From positions 992,001 to 1,056,000 of the forward strand of contig WHVD01000003.1 in the NCBI GenBank assembly GCA_015178975.1: 64,000 bases of DNA, given 5' to 3'. How positions within the stretch are numbered: position 1 is the stretch's first letter; every line of letters starts with the position of its first letter. A program made the position numbers and the translations under genes. A model generated the notes under the pieces. That model was not told the origin of the DNA. It ran no database searches and saw only the letters and a list, made by a program, of their open reading frames with translations. The stretch is from Hysterangium stoloniferum. Taxonomy: Eukaryota > Basidiomycota > Agaricomycetes > Hysterangiales > Hysterangiaceae. This document shows positions 46,874-57,870 of the stretch, one piece after another.

Positions 46874-49714
46874 AATCACTTTAGAGAGATTGATGAATCA
46901 CATGCTCAGAGAAGGCAATAAGAAGGATCCAGAACCTCCACAGTCAAAGGTCAATGCTCTGGAACCCTTTATGGGTTCTAACCCAAACAAACTTTCCACT
47001 TTCCTCATGCAATGTCACTTCAATTTCCATGATTGATCCACTGCATTCTTCAAATACGCACTTTCATACTTGTCAGGATCCACATTGAAATGGTTCAAAC
47101 TGGCTTTTAGCAGACAAACACTGTCCCATATGCACCTCAAGGCTCAAAACACAGATGCACGCTATTGGGAATGTCACATGGAAGTTGCCCACGAGACCTC
47201 TGTGGACAAGGTTAACAAGTCCACGGCCAATAAAACCAACAACAACACTTCGTCCACCAGCAACCAAAACTCCATGCAATCTGATAAGAAGAATGATAAA
47301 AGTCTTCTAACAACAACAACAACAACAACAACAACAAAGGTCAACAGTCTGGCAAGCGAACCGGAAAACCCGACCTCACAGGCAAGCTTGGACCTGATGG
47401 CAAATTGACCCCACAAGAAAGAAAATGTGGTATGGACAATAACCTCTGTCTCTTGTATGGAAAACCCGGTGATTGAGTTCCAGAATGTCTGCTGGCAAAA
47501 GCAAACTCTGCAAAAGGTCAAACAGCCAAGACTTCCTCCACAGAAACCCCATCGAAGGACAAACCAGCTTCCGACTCAAAAAAAGAGTAAGCAACCCTGT
47601 GGACTCCACATGGGTTGGGGGTTGCATTGCCTCTCCATGCATTCAAGAGTTTACCTGTCTCAATGCATCTGCTCTTTTGCATTCTGATTTGTTTTTTATT
47701 AAACTTATGTCTAATATGATTCTGAAATTCATTTTTTCAGACTCATAGATTCTGGCTCAACTCACTGTTTTTTAGATACAAAATTCACACAAATTAATCT
47801 ATTGTCAACTTATCTGATAAATCCGGTCGGCCTCTGACTTTTTGATGGCACAAGCAATTTGGTTGTCACCCCAACTTGTGATTTATCCATCTGTTTCCCG
47901 TGTGGAACATCCCAGTTGGTCACTTTCTATGTGACCCAGTTAGACTCAAGTTGCTTGGTTGTCCTAGGACATATGTAACTGGCTTACCCACTACAATCTG
48001 TTGATTGAGTGGGTAGCTAACAGCATAACTTTCCAGACACCCACGGCTTCTGAGAAAACTGTACCCGACACAGCCTCCATGGCACCCATGGCCTTCCTGG
48101 CACCTGTAGTCTCAAGGACTCCTGTGGTCCCTATGGCATCCATGGCTTCCCTGGAACCCATGGCACCTCCATATATTTCTCTTATTAATGCTGCAGCATT
48201 TACTAGGGCTACAAAAATGGATGGGTCCCAGGCATTCACTATCAATTTGAAAATTGATGAAGCAACCAGTCATTTCTCAACTCCAGTATCTGCATCTGAG
48301 CAAACCGCTGATCTAGAAGGCATCCCAGAGAAATATCATGACTTTGTGGATGTTTTTAGTAGGTGAAAAAGCTGACCGGCTTCTGCCCCACAGAGAGTAT
48401 GACTTAAAAATTGACCTCAAAGAAGGCACCTAGCCACCCCTTGGACATATTTACCCACTTTCCTCCACGGAACTTTCTGCAATCCGTGATTTCCTGGATG
48501 AACATTTGTCCATAGGTTTTATCAGACCCTCCAAGTCTCCTTTTGGAGCACCTGTTCTGTTTGTCAAGAAAAAGGATGGATCCCTTAGACTATGTATTGA
48601 TTTCAGAGGACTCAATGCTGTCACAAAAAAGGATAAGTATCCACTTCCACTTATATCTGACCTCCTCAATGCTCCATGGAATGCCCAGATTTACACCAAA
48701 ATAGACCTTAAACATGCCTACCATTTGGTCTGGATCTCTGTGGGAGATGAATGGAAAATCACTTTTAGAACCTGTTATGGGGCCTTTGAGTGGTTGGTGA
48801 TTGTTAGGATACACACACAGGCCGGGTTTCTGGAGAAACCCGCGGGATATCCGGTAGGACTTGGCTTCAGCTTATAGGCTGCGCCCTTGCTAGATCGTGT
48901 TGTCCAATTTCAAACGGACAGACGGGGATCCCGGGGAGTCCGGGCGGGGTTCATGGGTTGTAGGTCGTAAGTCGGAGGTCGTGGGTCGTGAGTCGAGTTG
49001 GTTGAGAGAGATAGATGCGCCGGAGCCCGTGGGCTCCGACTAGTGCGAGCGATGTGAATCGAGTAAGGTTTTAGAGCGGAAAATATTATTAGATTACTGG
49101 GGGGAATCTAAGCTAATTTTCTGACTGGATTGTATGTACAACATCTGCCAGTTTATATAGACCATGGAGTGAATGACATACCAAATCCAGTAATGGCGAA
49201 ACGAAACTAACAAAACATGAAACGGGAATAGTAAACACCAAATTGGTGTTAGGAACGGAACGGAGCGGAGCGGAGTCCGAATCGTGACAAAGCATAACCC
49301 ATAACGGGAAACGGAGCGGGAGTGGAGTCCTAAATCGTGACAGGTCATTTGACTAAAACGGGAACGGGGCTCGATTAGAGCGGTAACGGGATTCTAAGCG
49401 GGGACCGGTGACTGATGCGTGGGACGAAGACGGACATAGACAGAGACGGAGTCCGGGGGAAGTCCGGTGACTGATATGTGTCGTAATGAGGTCGAACGTA
49501 ATGAGTCTTGACATAACGGAGTCCGGGCGGGAAATCCTATAAACAGACGATTGGTGCTTGTAGCGCGTGGGGGCGTATGGGTTAGTGCCCGGAGTCTGGC
49601 GGGATTGTCCGGTCGTAACAGTGATGCCCTTTGGACTCACCAATGCTCTGTCTGTTTTTCAGTGTTTGATCAACGACATTTTCTCTGAATGCTCGATGTA
49701 TGTGTCATTGTTTA
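46874..49714 (+). pseudogene. gypsy element K: gag-PR-RT, truncated in RT
   Basis: Gag at about 46880-47600 with VNALEPFMGSNPNKLSTFL, ALSYLSG-like TLKWFKLAF and a degraded zinc knuckle (NNLCLLYGKPGD). Protease has LIDSGSTHCFLDTKF at about 47745-47790. RT spans 48340-48801, continuing at 49626: [42 protein letters not shown], then MPFGLTNALSVFQ and DIFSECSMYV. It stops just before the catalytic LDD, where repeat J starts. RNase H and integrase are missing. A solo LTR (48802-49620) divides the RT. TGA codons stand at two likely Arg positions (GL-LFDG, FHD-STAF). Confidence 0.88.
48802..49620 (+). mobile_element. solo LTR, family B, in gypsy K RT
   Basis: The sequence is 819 bp, starts TGTTAGGATACACAC and ends CCGGTCGTAACA, with the TSD GTGAT (48797-48801, 49621-49625). 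Excision rejoins RT (GAFEWLV-VMPFGLTN). It is GC-rich against AT-rich surroundings and carries the shared motif at 48859-48886. It serves as reference copy for the truncated family B LTRs in the window. Confidence 0.95.
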
Positions 49715-50387
49715 GGAGGTTGTCTATAATCATTATAATATCAAATGTTTACTAATAAAAGCAAAATTGCTACAAAACTCCATCTTTAAATAGCAGTATC
49801 TATTCTGAGACTATTATATTGTTAGCCACCAATCATAAGAAACAATTCTCCATATTACATCCTAAACAATTCAGAATCAATTAATAGAACCTGTTGTATA
49901 TAGTTTTCCAATTTATGTAAATACTTGCTAATACTTTTGTTGTTAATTTGTTTTTTAAAAACTAAACTGTAGTTATTTCCTAGTAAAATATGAGATGTCA
50001 TTGGAAATTTTTCATCCTATGGCCTTCTTTATTAAGTGAAATTACCTATATATTCTAGATATGTTGAATCAAGTAGAAATCTGTTCAGATTGACAGATCT
50101 ATTCCGAAGTAATACATATGTATTTAGAGGTGCCAATGATATATATATGCATGGAATGGACTATCTAAAGGTATCTATTTTTTAAAAGTATTAGTGTTTC
50201 AAATTACTAATTTTTTTTATTGTCTACTTGTGTCTGGAAAGATTCTTTAGTTTGTAATGTATAACAGAGTTTAAAGCTTTCAAAAAGTTTTAAAAACCAA
50301 ATTATGTTTGAATCACATCCTAGATGTTTAAATGACCTTTAGAATATATTAGAATTTGGTATACTTAATAGTTTTCAGATATCCTCC
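49715..50387. repeat. repeat J, copy 2
   Basis: The sequence is 673 bp, starts GGAGGTTGTCTATAATC and ends TTCAGATATCCTCC, in direct orientation to 46199-46873. It lies immediately after the truncated RT of gypsy K. Confidence 0.75.
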
Positions 50388-51174
50388 CTAATCTAACAAT
50401 AGAATTAACTATTGAATTTACTTACTATAAGAGTAACTGGAAAATCAACAGTTACAAGAGATACTTGTAAAATCAACAAGTACTTGAACCCAGAAAGTTG
50501 ATGGATTCTATTTTGAGTAGTGGAAAGTCAACACTACTGGATTTGGACGTCATGTGTCACACGGGCTGCATATTGGTTGATAAGGATAAATATAATGTTA
50601 CATTTTAGCTAGTTAACTACCTCTTTTTATACATTTTTTGAGCTATACTAATAAGGAAATACCTTCTGGACCAAACTAGACATTTCCGGAAGGTTATAAA
50701 ATGTCATAGAATATTCTACAACCTTCCATCCAGAATAGGAAGGAAGCAGCTGCACATGGGTGCTTGTGGTCCACAAGCCATTGGGCTGGAGCCATATTAG
50801 GTGATGAAATGCAAAAATAGTGTGCACTGTAGGAAAATACTAAAAAATAAGAGCTGACTTGATAAAATAATACTTTTAAGCTATCTAGGGTGATTGGAAA
50901 ATTAAGGAAAAATATGGGAAAATAAGATATGATAGCATACTTTACATATACCAACACAACCTCCCAACTAGTACAATCTCTACCATCAGCCTTCCAATTA
51001 GCTTGTTTCCTATCATTGGCCCCCCAACTTAGAGCCTTTTCCCCTCATTGACTTAGATCTTAACAGTATGTATATATATTATTTCTAATATCACTTTGGA
51101 TTGTTAACAGACAGTGTTTCTGATGAGATCTCATACAACCCTCAGTAAACAGCATGCTAAACTTTTTCAGATAC
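50388..51174. other. AT-rich, no gene recognised
   Basis: No coding signal on either strand. Short stretches such as CCAACTAGTACAATCTC and similar direct repeats near 50950-51040 suggest degraded LTR material, but no ends can be set. Confidence 0.4.
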
Positions 51175-51594
51175 TGTTAGGTATTTAGTGATTTTTCCTT
51201 TGATTTCCCCTCAAAAAACAAAGAGAATTGAAAAATTGAATTAAAATGTATTTATATCACTTACAAAACTTTGTATACATATTCTTCAGAAATAAATTAA
51301 AACTTTACAGTTTATTTCATATTTGTGGAGTCAAATCTAAGCTAGATATGAATTTAAGTCTTTTTTGTTTTAATAAAATAAAATTTGTCAGCTAGCATTA
51401 AATGCAAGAGATCATGTGATATTCACATGACATTTCAAACTCCAACAAGGACAAAATGCAATGTGATATAATCATGCATAGTCAAGGCAATATATATTTA
51501 TATATTATTGTAATAAAATAGTATTATATTTATAATTAGCTAAAATAAATATAATAACTATATAATAGTATCAAACCAGGAGACAGGTGGCTAC
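51175..51594 (+). mobile_element. fragment of an H-type LTR
   Basis: It starts TGTTAGGTATTTAGTG and shares a long block with 39480-39720 (GAT-CATGTGATATTCACATGACAT region, then AT-only runs). It stops where a family B LTR starts at 51595. Confidence 0.6.
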
Positions 51595-51736
51595 TGTTAA
51601 GGGTGCGTACACCGAGGGTTTCTGGGGAAACCTGTGGGAAATCCAGTACGACTTGGCTTCAGCTTATAGGCTGCACCCTTATGAGATCATGTTGTCCAAT
51701 TTCAAACGGGTGGACAGGAATCCTAGAGAGTCCAGG
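51595..51736 (+). mobile_element. 5' fragment of a family B LTR
   Basis: It begins TGTTAAGGGTGCGTACACC and includes GGGTTTCTGGGGAAACC and the shared motif at 51651-51680, aligned with the first 140 bp of 48802-49620. It is cut by the LTR of element G at 51737; the remainder is not seen. Confidence 0.8.
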
Positions 51737-52335
51737 TGTGAGAGGTACGGTGAAATATACTCAGGAAATATAGTCTGGATGAGCTCATACTATATTTCCT
51801 TTATTATTTCTACTCTCTCTCTATTCTATTATACACTTATAATTAGTTCGACAACCTATGTATGCGGTACATCGACTCTTGTGGGCACATACATGCCAAA
51901 CTTATGTATTCTAGTGCCCATAGTTTAAACTCAGACACTTTTTACCCCACAACCACGACTTACCCAGACACCCAATTAGTGTCCCGTAAGTTGTGATTGG
52001 GGTATCATCTCAACCATCACAGACAGGCTTCAACTATCTACACAATCAGAGTTTCGAACTGTATCAGTCGAAACTCCACCTATATCTCAATCAACACGGA
52101 CCACATCCACGCAACTCCATTATTTGACTCTTGTTACTCTTTTCTACACTCGAGCAGTCTTTCAGAATTGCACCTAACAGTCAATTCCCTTTATTCGTTT
52201 TAGCTCTCTACTCTACTCTAGATAGCTACTTCACTCAAACGTATTGAACTAAGTAGTCAATACGACTACATGTCGTACCTAAATGGTCAATATTCTTCAT
52301 ATATAGAACGGTTAGAACTTCCACCACTCTTCACA
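51737..52335 (+). mobile_element. 5' LTR of gag-only element G
   Basis: The sequence is 599 bp, starts TGTGAGAGGTACGGTG and ends CACTCTTCACA. It is the same family as the solo LTR 33718-34418. It includes a short hairpin GGCA...TGCC (51884-51897) and a long stem-loop (51944-52003). It is directly followed by a primer-binding site. Confidence 0.88.
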
Positions 52336-52336
52336 G

Positions 52337-52354
52337 TGGTGATCCGAGCTGGAC
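52337..52354 (+). other. primer-binding site of element G
   Basis: TGGTGATCCGAGCTGGAC starts one base after the LTR. Elements C (57807) and I (59500) have nearly the same sequence, TGGTGATCCGGGCCGGAC. This shows common priming, presumably by the same tRNA, although the LTRs differ. Confidence 0.75.
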
Positions 52355-52411
52355 CGTACTTTCCCTATGAAGAAAAATCTATTAAAAAAGTAACTAATTC
52401 CTTTATGAACA

Positions 52412-53487
52412 ATGACTACGGGCAAGGAACAGGCCACAAAACCTTCAGTGGGATCAAGCAGTTCATTCCCGCAACAAAGGCCCGCTAGTCTCGAACTGCC
52501 TGGAAACGTTACGATGAGAAAGCCCTCGCTGACCTTCCCAAAACAAACTTCAGCTGGAGGTTCTCCCAGAACCGAAGTTGAACCAGCAACAGCCAGCCAA
52601 TCAGGACCATCTGCACTCCAGGAACTACTGACAGCACCAGAAAGAGACCTTTCGCCTGCCTGAGACGTGACTCTGAACTTTCCACCATGTCAGGTAATGC
52701 TTCAATGTGCTTACCACGGACTATTGGTTTACGACGAACCTATGGATGACAAATGGGATATGTACTATGCCTCCCAGATTTTGGAGGAGGAGGTTATGGT
52801 GATAACACAGGATTATCGAACTAGATATCCCACTATGCCTCCATCAATTGTGACTTGGTTAGGGAGATACCATGGCATCCTGGCAGCTCAAACCCTTTTC
52901 ACACAATCAAGGACTCTGGGAGAGGTCACTCAATCGATCCCTGAGTGGTCGGAGGAGCTCATGATCCCAATGGAGAAGGGAAGAATGGCAATAAAAAGGG
53001 AATTGTTTATCCAGCTTGTGGACTTGTTGAAGGTACATGACGATACGTTGCAGATCTTATACATATTGATCAGATGTCTTCACCCTGTCCCCAAGGTCAA
53101 CTATTGATACATTTACATTTGGATTTTAGAACGTTCCCTCTACAAAAGATCGCCCAAGATATCCTTTGTGTATTTTAGTCTCCGGTCTAGGCTTTTACAT
53201 GTCCAACAGAAATGTGACAAGATGATGATGGAATTATTGAACAAATTTGACGTGACAACGCAAATACCCCCTCTCCAGTCTCAACAACAGACTCATTCAT
53301 ACGAGATCTCAAGGGTTCCCCCAACACTTGTTTTCTACGTTCGGTCAATTGCCCACTGATCCTAGAAGGTTTTCCAATGGATATGAGAATCGAAGTGACG
53401 GAACGTCTACAGGAAAAGAATATTCCCATCAAGCTTTCCCTTTATCAGCCACAACCACGTCGCCTTCTTAGCATGGCTGAATTGAAA
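52412..53487 (+). pseudogene. gag-like protein of element G
   Basis: It starts MTTGKEQATKPSVG, aligned with the start of the element C protein. The core (52667-53107) has NFPPCQVMLQ, PMDDKWDMYYASQ, TWLGRYHGILAAQ, EWSEELMIPMEKGRM and HDDTLQILYIL. Further down are SLRSRLLHVQQKCDKMMMEL, then FIRDLKGSPNTCFLRSVNC in the frame used by the other elements. In-frame TGA codons occur before DVTLNFPP and after PKVNY, where element C has Arg at the second site. No zinc knuckle, protease or polymerase is seen. It probably is a capsid-type protein of a non-autonomous LTR element. Interrupted at 53488 by a 116-bp insertion. Confidence 0.7.
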
Positions 53488-53603
53488 TGTTACCAGAGTA
53501 CAGATGGACTTGACTTCAGCTTAGCTGCACCCTCATGCACTCACTCAGGTGTCCATATTTTGGATAGGTGTAAGACAAAAAAGGTGTGGATATTGTTGTT
53601 ACA
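53488..53603 (+). mobile_element. 116-bp mini-LTR insertion
   Basis: It begins TGTTACCAGAGTACAG and ends TTGTTGTTACA, with the 4-bp direct repeat GAAA (53484-53487, 53604-53607). It consists of LTR-like ends around the shared motif GACTTCAGCTTAGCTGCACCC (split here as GACTTCAGC-TTAGCTGCACCC, 53512-53532). It looks like a miniature derivative of the family B/D LTRs. Confidence 0.65.
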
Positions 53604-54400
53604 GAAACATGGTACGTGAACGCTCTTACACTTGTACCTTTGTTAATGAATGCCAGTCAGGAGGAGGAGAGACCTCTTTCCCAGTGAGGACAACGTCATT
53701 TCCCTATGCAGGAGGTCAAAGTGGAAGAATTCGCTGATTTGTGTATGAATGCTTGGGAAATGTACAGTGCCAGTGATTACCAAGTGGCATGGGTCATTGA
53801 TGTACGCTTCTAGTCATTTATTTGTATCTGACAACAGACTCATTCTGCGACTAACAGATTCTCTGGTAGGCCACCCGCTTCATGTTCAACTTCAACATAT
53901 CTGCCACCACCTCACACTCACACTCCATTTCTGTGGCGATACGGAACTATCCAGATGTACTCTAAAGCTATATGTTCAAGTGGTAAGCAAATCCCGCAAG
54001 ACAGAAACATGTGATGAATCAAACAAACTCTGAGTAGAAACACTGGTGCAAGACGCTTGGATGTTCGAGATATCCAACTTCTCCACATGTCTGATCAAAT
54101 CTGGGACAGAGAGCATGCAAGAGTCATCATCTTGATGGAGGGAGGAGCATAGAGGTCATTATGAGTGTGATGAGATACTTTCTTTTGGAGTGGTAGTATA
54201 GGAACATACAGGACAATAATGTAGTATACATAATGTGTCATAATAATAATTCTCTTCTGTAACTTTTATTGGACAAAAACTTCTCAGTCGTGGTTCTATC
54301 AGAAGGTGGGATGTGTAGGTGGTGCTAGGGAAGGATTGCAGCTGGCGGCTCGGAGGGACCTGCTCGTGACCTGCAGGGAAGGACTGACAGGTGACGCCTT
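53604..54400. other. 3' remainder of element G, no clear gene
   Basis: The frames (for example FVNECQSGGGETSF) are short and may be decayed gag tail. No RT, integrase or 3' LTR of element G is seen before the minisatellite. Confidence 0.4.
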
Positions 54401-54403
54401 GGA

Positions 54404-55975
54404 GTGGAGGGACCTGGGGTGGGGGGCTCATTTGGATCTGGAGCAGGGGACCTGGAGCGGGGGACCTGGAGCGGGGGACCTGGAGCGGGGGACCTGGAGT
54501 GGGGGGTGAAGCAGGACCTGTGTGATGTATCAGCATCATATAATAATATCCTCTTAATTTTCTGTGGATTATTTAATATTCTTTCGAATTTATTGTATTT
54601 TTATTATATTTTTATTGTGAAATATAGGCTCTATTCCTTTTAACTTCGCATAATAATAGCATATATGAACTCATATTATGCTATTATATCTTAGTTAATT
54701 TATTATAATTTTTAACTAATTATTTATATTTTATTTACTTAGTTATTACCTTTTGGCACCTTGTGCAGCCTAGTTTGCGCATTTTTGGAGTCATGTGACT
54801 TATTACATAAGCCTCCAGTGTCGGGATGTCACAAAGGTCACGAATGTGACCACCCGAGTCACACAAGTCACGATTGTGACTACCCGAGTCACACAAGTCA
54901 CGAACGTGACTACCCGAGTCATTATTAGGTTCCGCCGACTCATCGTTTGCTTCCGTCCCGGGACCGCGGCCTTGAACCTTCATGTTCAAGCAAGAGGTTA
55001 GAACCCTTGTCTCAGAGAAGGGAATCACATGTTAAACAAAGGGTAAATAATGAGTAGAATATGAGGTCATTATGATCTCACTAATGACCTCATAAACTAA
55101 ATAGTTAGCTAATCATTGAGTTGTCAAAATGTATATAAGGAGGGCCAAGTTTCCAATAAAACAATCTTATCACACACATATTTGCAGCACAGCACCAGCT
55201 TATCTAATCATCCTAAGGACAATAATAGCCTTAGTCTGATACACTCACTGCAAGCACCTACACTTGCAGCATCTTGAATCTTTGTCAGCAACTCTTGGAC
55301 TTAGCTAATCATCTAAGTTCCCCAGCCTCACAGCTACCCTTTAGGCTTATTAATTAGATAATAAACCTAATAAGTATCTAAGTATCCTTACTGAAATCCC
55401 TGCCAATACTAGATTACTCAAGGCCCAGCCCTAAGTTTATTGAATTAATCAAGTACAAGCACTCAGATAATCCAATACAATTTATTTTCTCTATTAATAA
55501 ATTATTTAACACCTTGTTAAATAACTATTAATAGTTACAAATAAGCATACAAGAATCCGAAGCTCTTATATCAAGTCTCTGCCAAGTTACTGCGCATATA
55601 TTCAGCTTCCAGCCCCTATTCTCAAGGAATAGTTCTTGTATTTGCTAAAAGAGTCATACACAGTTCTATTGAACCTTTCAATAATCAAAATAAGCATTGA
55701 TTTGAGTTGTTTAAGCTTCATAGCGCAGCTCATTAATCTATCAGTATTTAAATTACTGGACCTTTGCTTGTTTTATTGTTGAAGCTCTGTGACACTATAG
55801 CATATATTGAGCTATCCAAGAGAATCCCCTGAATACATTACAACCTGGAGTGGGGGGTGGAGCAGGACCTGGAGCAGGGGGTGGAGCAGGACCTGGAGTG
55901 GGGGGGTCAGCAGGACCTGGAGCGGGGGGTTCAGCAGGACCTGGAGTGGGGGTCAGTGGGTTCTGAAGGTGGGTC
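54404..55975 (+). repeat. 15-bp minisatellite (CTGGAGCGGGGGACC type) split by an LTR
   Basis: Units of 15 bp, GGACCTGGAGYRGGGG, run at 54430-54520 and resume at 55843-55960. The family F LTR (54521-55842) inserted into the array. The array can be read as Gly/Pro-rich peptide in several frames, which reflects the repeat and not a gene. Confidence 0.85.
54521..55842 (+). mobile_element. solo LTR, family F (copy 2)
   Basis: The sequence is 1322 bp, starts TGTGATGTATCAGC and ends CCTGAATACATTACA, with the TSD ACCTG (54516-54520, 55843-55847). Its U3 has three 30-bp units with GTCACGAWYGTGAC palindromes (54836-54930). It has a TATATAAGGAGG box (about 55132) and the hairpin CTGCAAG...CTTGCAG at 55248-55269. 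Confidence 0.95.
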
Positions 55976-56119
55976 CATCCCAGGTGCCTCACCTCTTTGC
56001 CACTTCTGCTCCAAAGCAAAAGCCCATATACCTCTTATTGCATATAGCGAGAAGGCGAATAGTACGAGTGAGATTGTTATATTTGGGATCAAGCTGATGT
56101 TAAGCATAAAGTCTTTTTG

Positions 56120-56524
56120 TTAGAAAAAAACTGCCTGTGAGAAGCTAATGGTACAGTATAGCAATAAATACATACGAGGCAAAAAGGCCATATTGATGAG
56201 CAAAGGGAAGGCTAAGGTCCCTGGGAGGATATCCAGCCCTTCTCTGTATCCCAAAAAATGTGCCATAGCAAAAGCGCCAGGAAAAATCGCAATGGTAGTG
56301 CCGAGAAGAGTCCAGCCCACCACCTTGGGGTGTGATTTATTCAAGATATAGAGACAAGTGTAGAAGCCGAAAGACAGCACAATCATAACACGGAAGCAGA
56401 TATATCTTGCATCACGGGTTGATTGGGATAGCCCTCCTGTTGTCCCCACCAAAAGAAGAACATCAATGGCAGAGGTAGCTTGGGGTCGGACATGACGAGT
56501 GAGTGTAAAAGTGATTATATGCAT
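56120..56524 (-). CDS. hypothetical membrane protein, possibly a gene fragment
   Basis: A 134-codon frame with three to four hydrophobic segments (YICFRVMIVLSFGFYTCLYIL, split; then TTIAIFPGAFAMAHFLG and LAFPLLINMAFLPRMYLLLY). No family is recognised and there is no similarity by eye to the membrane protein at 14731-15501. It is surrounded by repeats, so it may be a fragment. Function unknown. Confidence 0.35.
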   Translation of the reverse strand: MHIITFTLTRHVRPQATSAIDVLLLVGTTGGLSQSTRDARYICFRVMIVLSFGFYTCLYILNKSHPKVVGWTLLGTTIAIFPGAFAMAHFLGYREGLDILPGTLAFPLLINMAFLPRMYLLLYCTISFSQAVFF

Positions 56525-57123
56525 TGAATAATGTATCGTGTCACGTGCAATGAATGTGACTAATGCCTAGCTTGCCACCTGTGATTACTTATCGCAATGC
56601 ATGTCTTATACAAATTTCTCGCAGTATTTTGATTACTAACAATGCTATAGACTCGAATGGTCTCCAAAGATATGTATGTTTTGGTTGAAAAGGCAAGAGA
56701 GTGAGTGTCCAATATCAGTACTAGGCATACTTACAGGGTGATATAGCGACCCCCTCATTGATTAATGAGGCCCATTTTAACTACCAATACATCTTTACTT
56801 GACTGTACAGTCGAAGGGGAAGGTAAAATAACCTATTTAGCCTTTTGTGATTTAACAGTACATATGCCACAGTAGCTGCTCTACCCTTAGCTGTCCATAT
56901 CCTGAGGAACCGTCTCAATTGCTATCTTCCATGCAGAGCAAATCCCAACCTCCAGAAGAGGTGACTTGCCTAGCACGCTGGCTCACACATCGAGCAACCT
57001 CCCAAACCCCCTCCACTGTACCCGCACCCACACTCGTATCCACACCAGAGGTAGAGGCAGCCTCCACAGCAATGGAAGTAGATGTAAGAGTAGTTGTCAA
57101 ACCGGAAACAAGCAAATCACAAG
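56525..57123. other. no gene recognised
   Basis: Short overlapping frames near 56915-57128 on both strands have no family signal. The stretch ends at the TG of the element C LTR. Confidence 0.4.
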
Positions 57124-57805
57124 TGTGAAGGATAAGTCATATAGGAGGTGCGGTTAAAGGCTCTAAGCCTTACTCCTTAACTGCTTTATAATCTCATTAT
57201 TCTCTTTATGTTCTATATTTTTATTCTATTTCTATATCTCATAAATACGGCTCAAACCCCCTTTATTTAGTTCGAGAGTCCATGTATGCTTGTGGGCGCT
57301 CTTGCCCACAAGAAGTATGCACATGTCACAGGTAGTAGTCACACGGATAAAACTTAGACACCTTTCAACCCCAACAACCATCACCTGCACACGCAAGTAC
57401 TGGTTCAGGGCCTAGTCTGAAACTAGTCTTCGCTCTATCTCTCTTACTATATCTACAGTAACTACACTTCGCACTGAAACAGTCGAAGTCAGTTACTACC
57501 ACTCGACTTGACTTCTACCTCTTGGTTCACGCAGTAAGAATATCCATTGTAGTTCATGTTCTTAGAATATTCTCTCTCCCTCACAATATATACTTTCTCT
57601 CCGCTACTTGGCCATTAGTTCAGCTAGCTACGCAATCGGACTGTACCGCAAGGTCGATCCGCTCTTGTAATTATTTACCGATTGCACCTTAAGGGTCAAT
57701 CGTAATCTATACTTGATCACTTCAAACTACTAGTTGGTTGTATATCGTACTATTGTTAGTCGATAACGATCGCACATTGAGTAGTAAACTACCCGACCCT
57801 TTACA
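57124..57805 (+). mobile_element. 5' LTR of gag-only element C
   Basis: The sequence is 682 bp, starts TGTGAAGGATAAGTC and ends CCCGACCCTTTACA, homologous over its length to the solo LTR 7618-8276. Hairpin CTTGTGGGC...GCCCACAAG at 57289-57312, second stem-loop at 57367-57410. It is followed by the primer-binding site TGGTGATCCGGGCCGGAC (57807-57824). Confidence 0.9.
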
Positions 57806-57870
57806 GTGGTGATCCGGGCCGGACCCTCATTCACTGCGATCCACACGAACATTCAGCTAGTAGTAGTATT

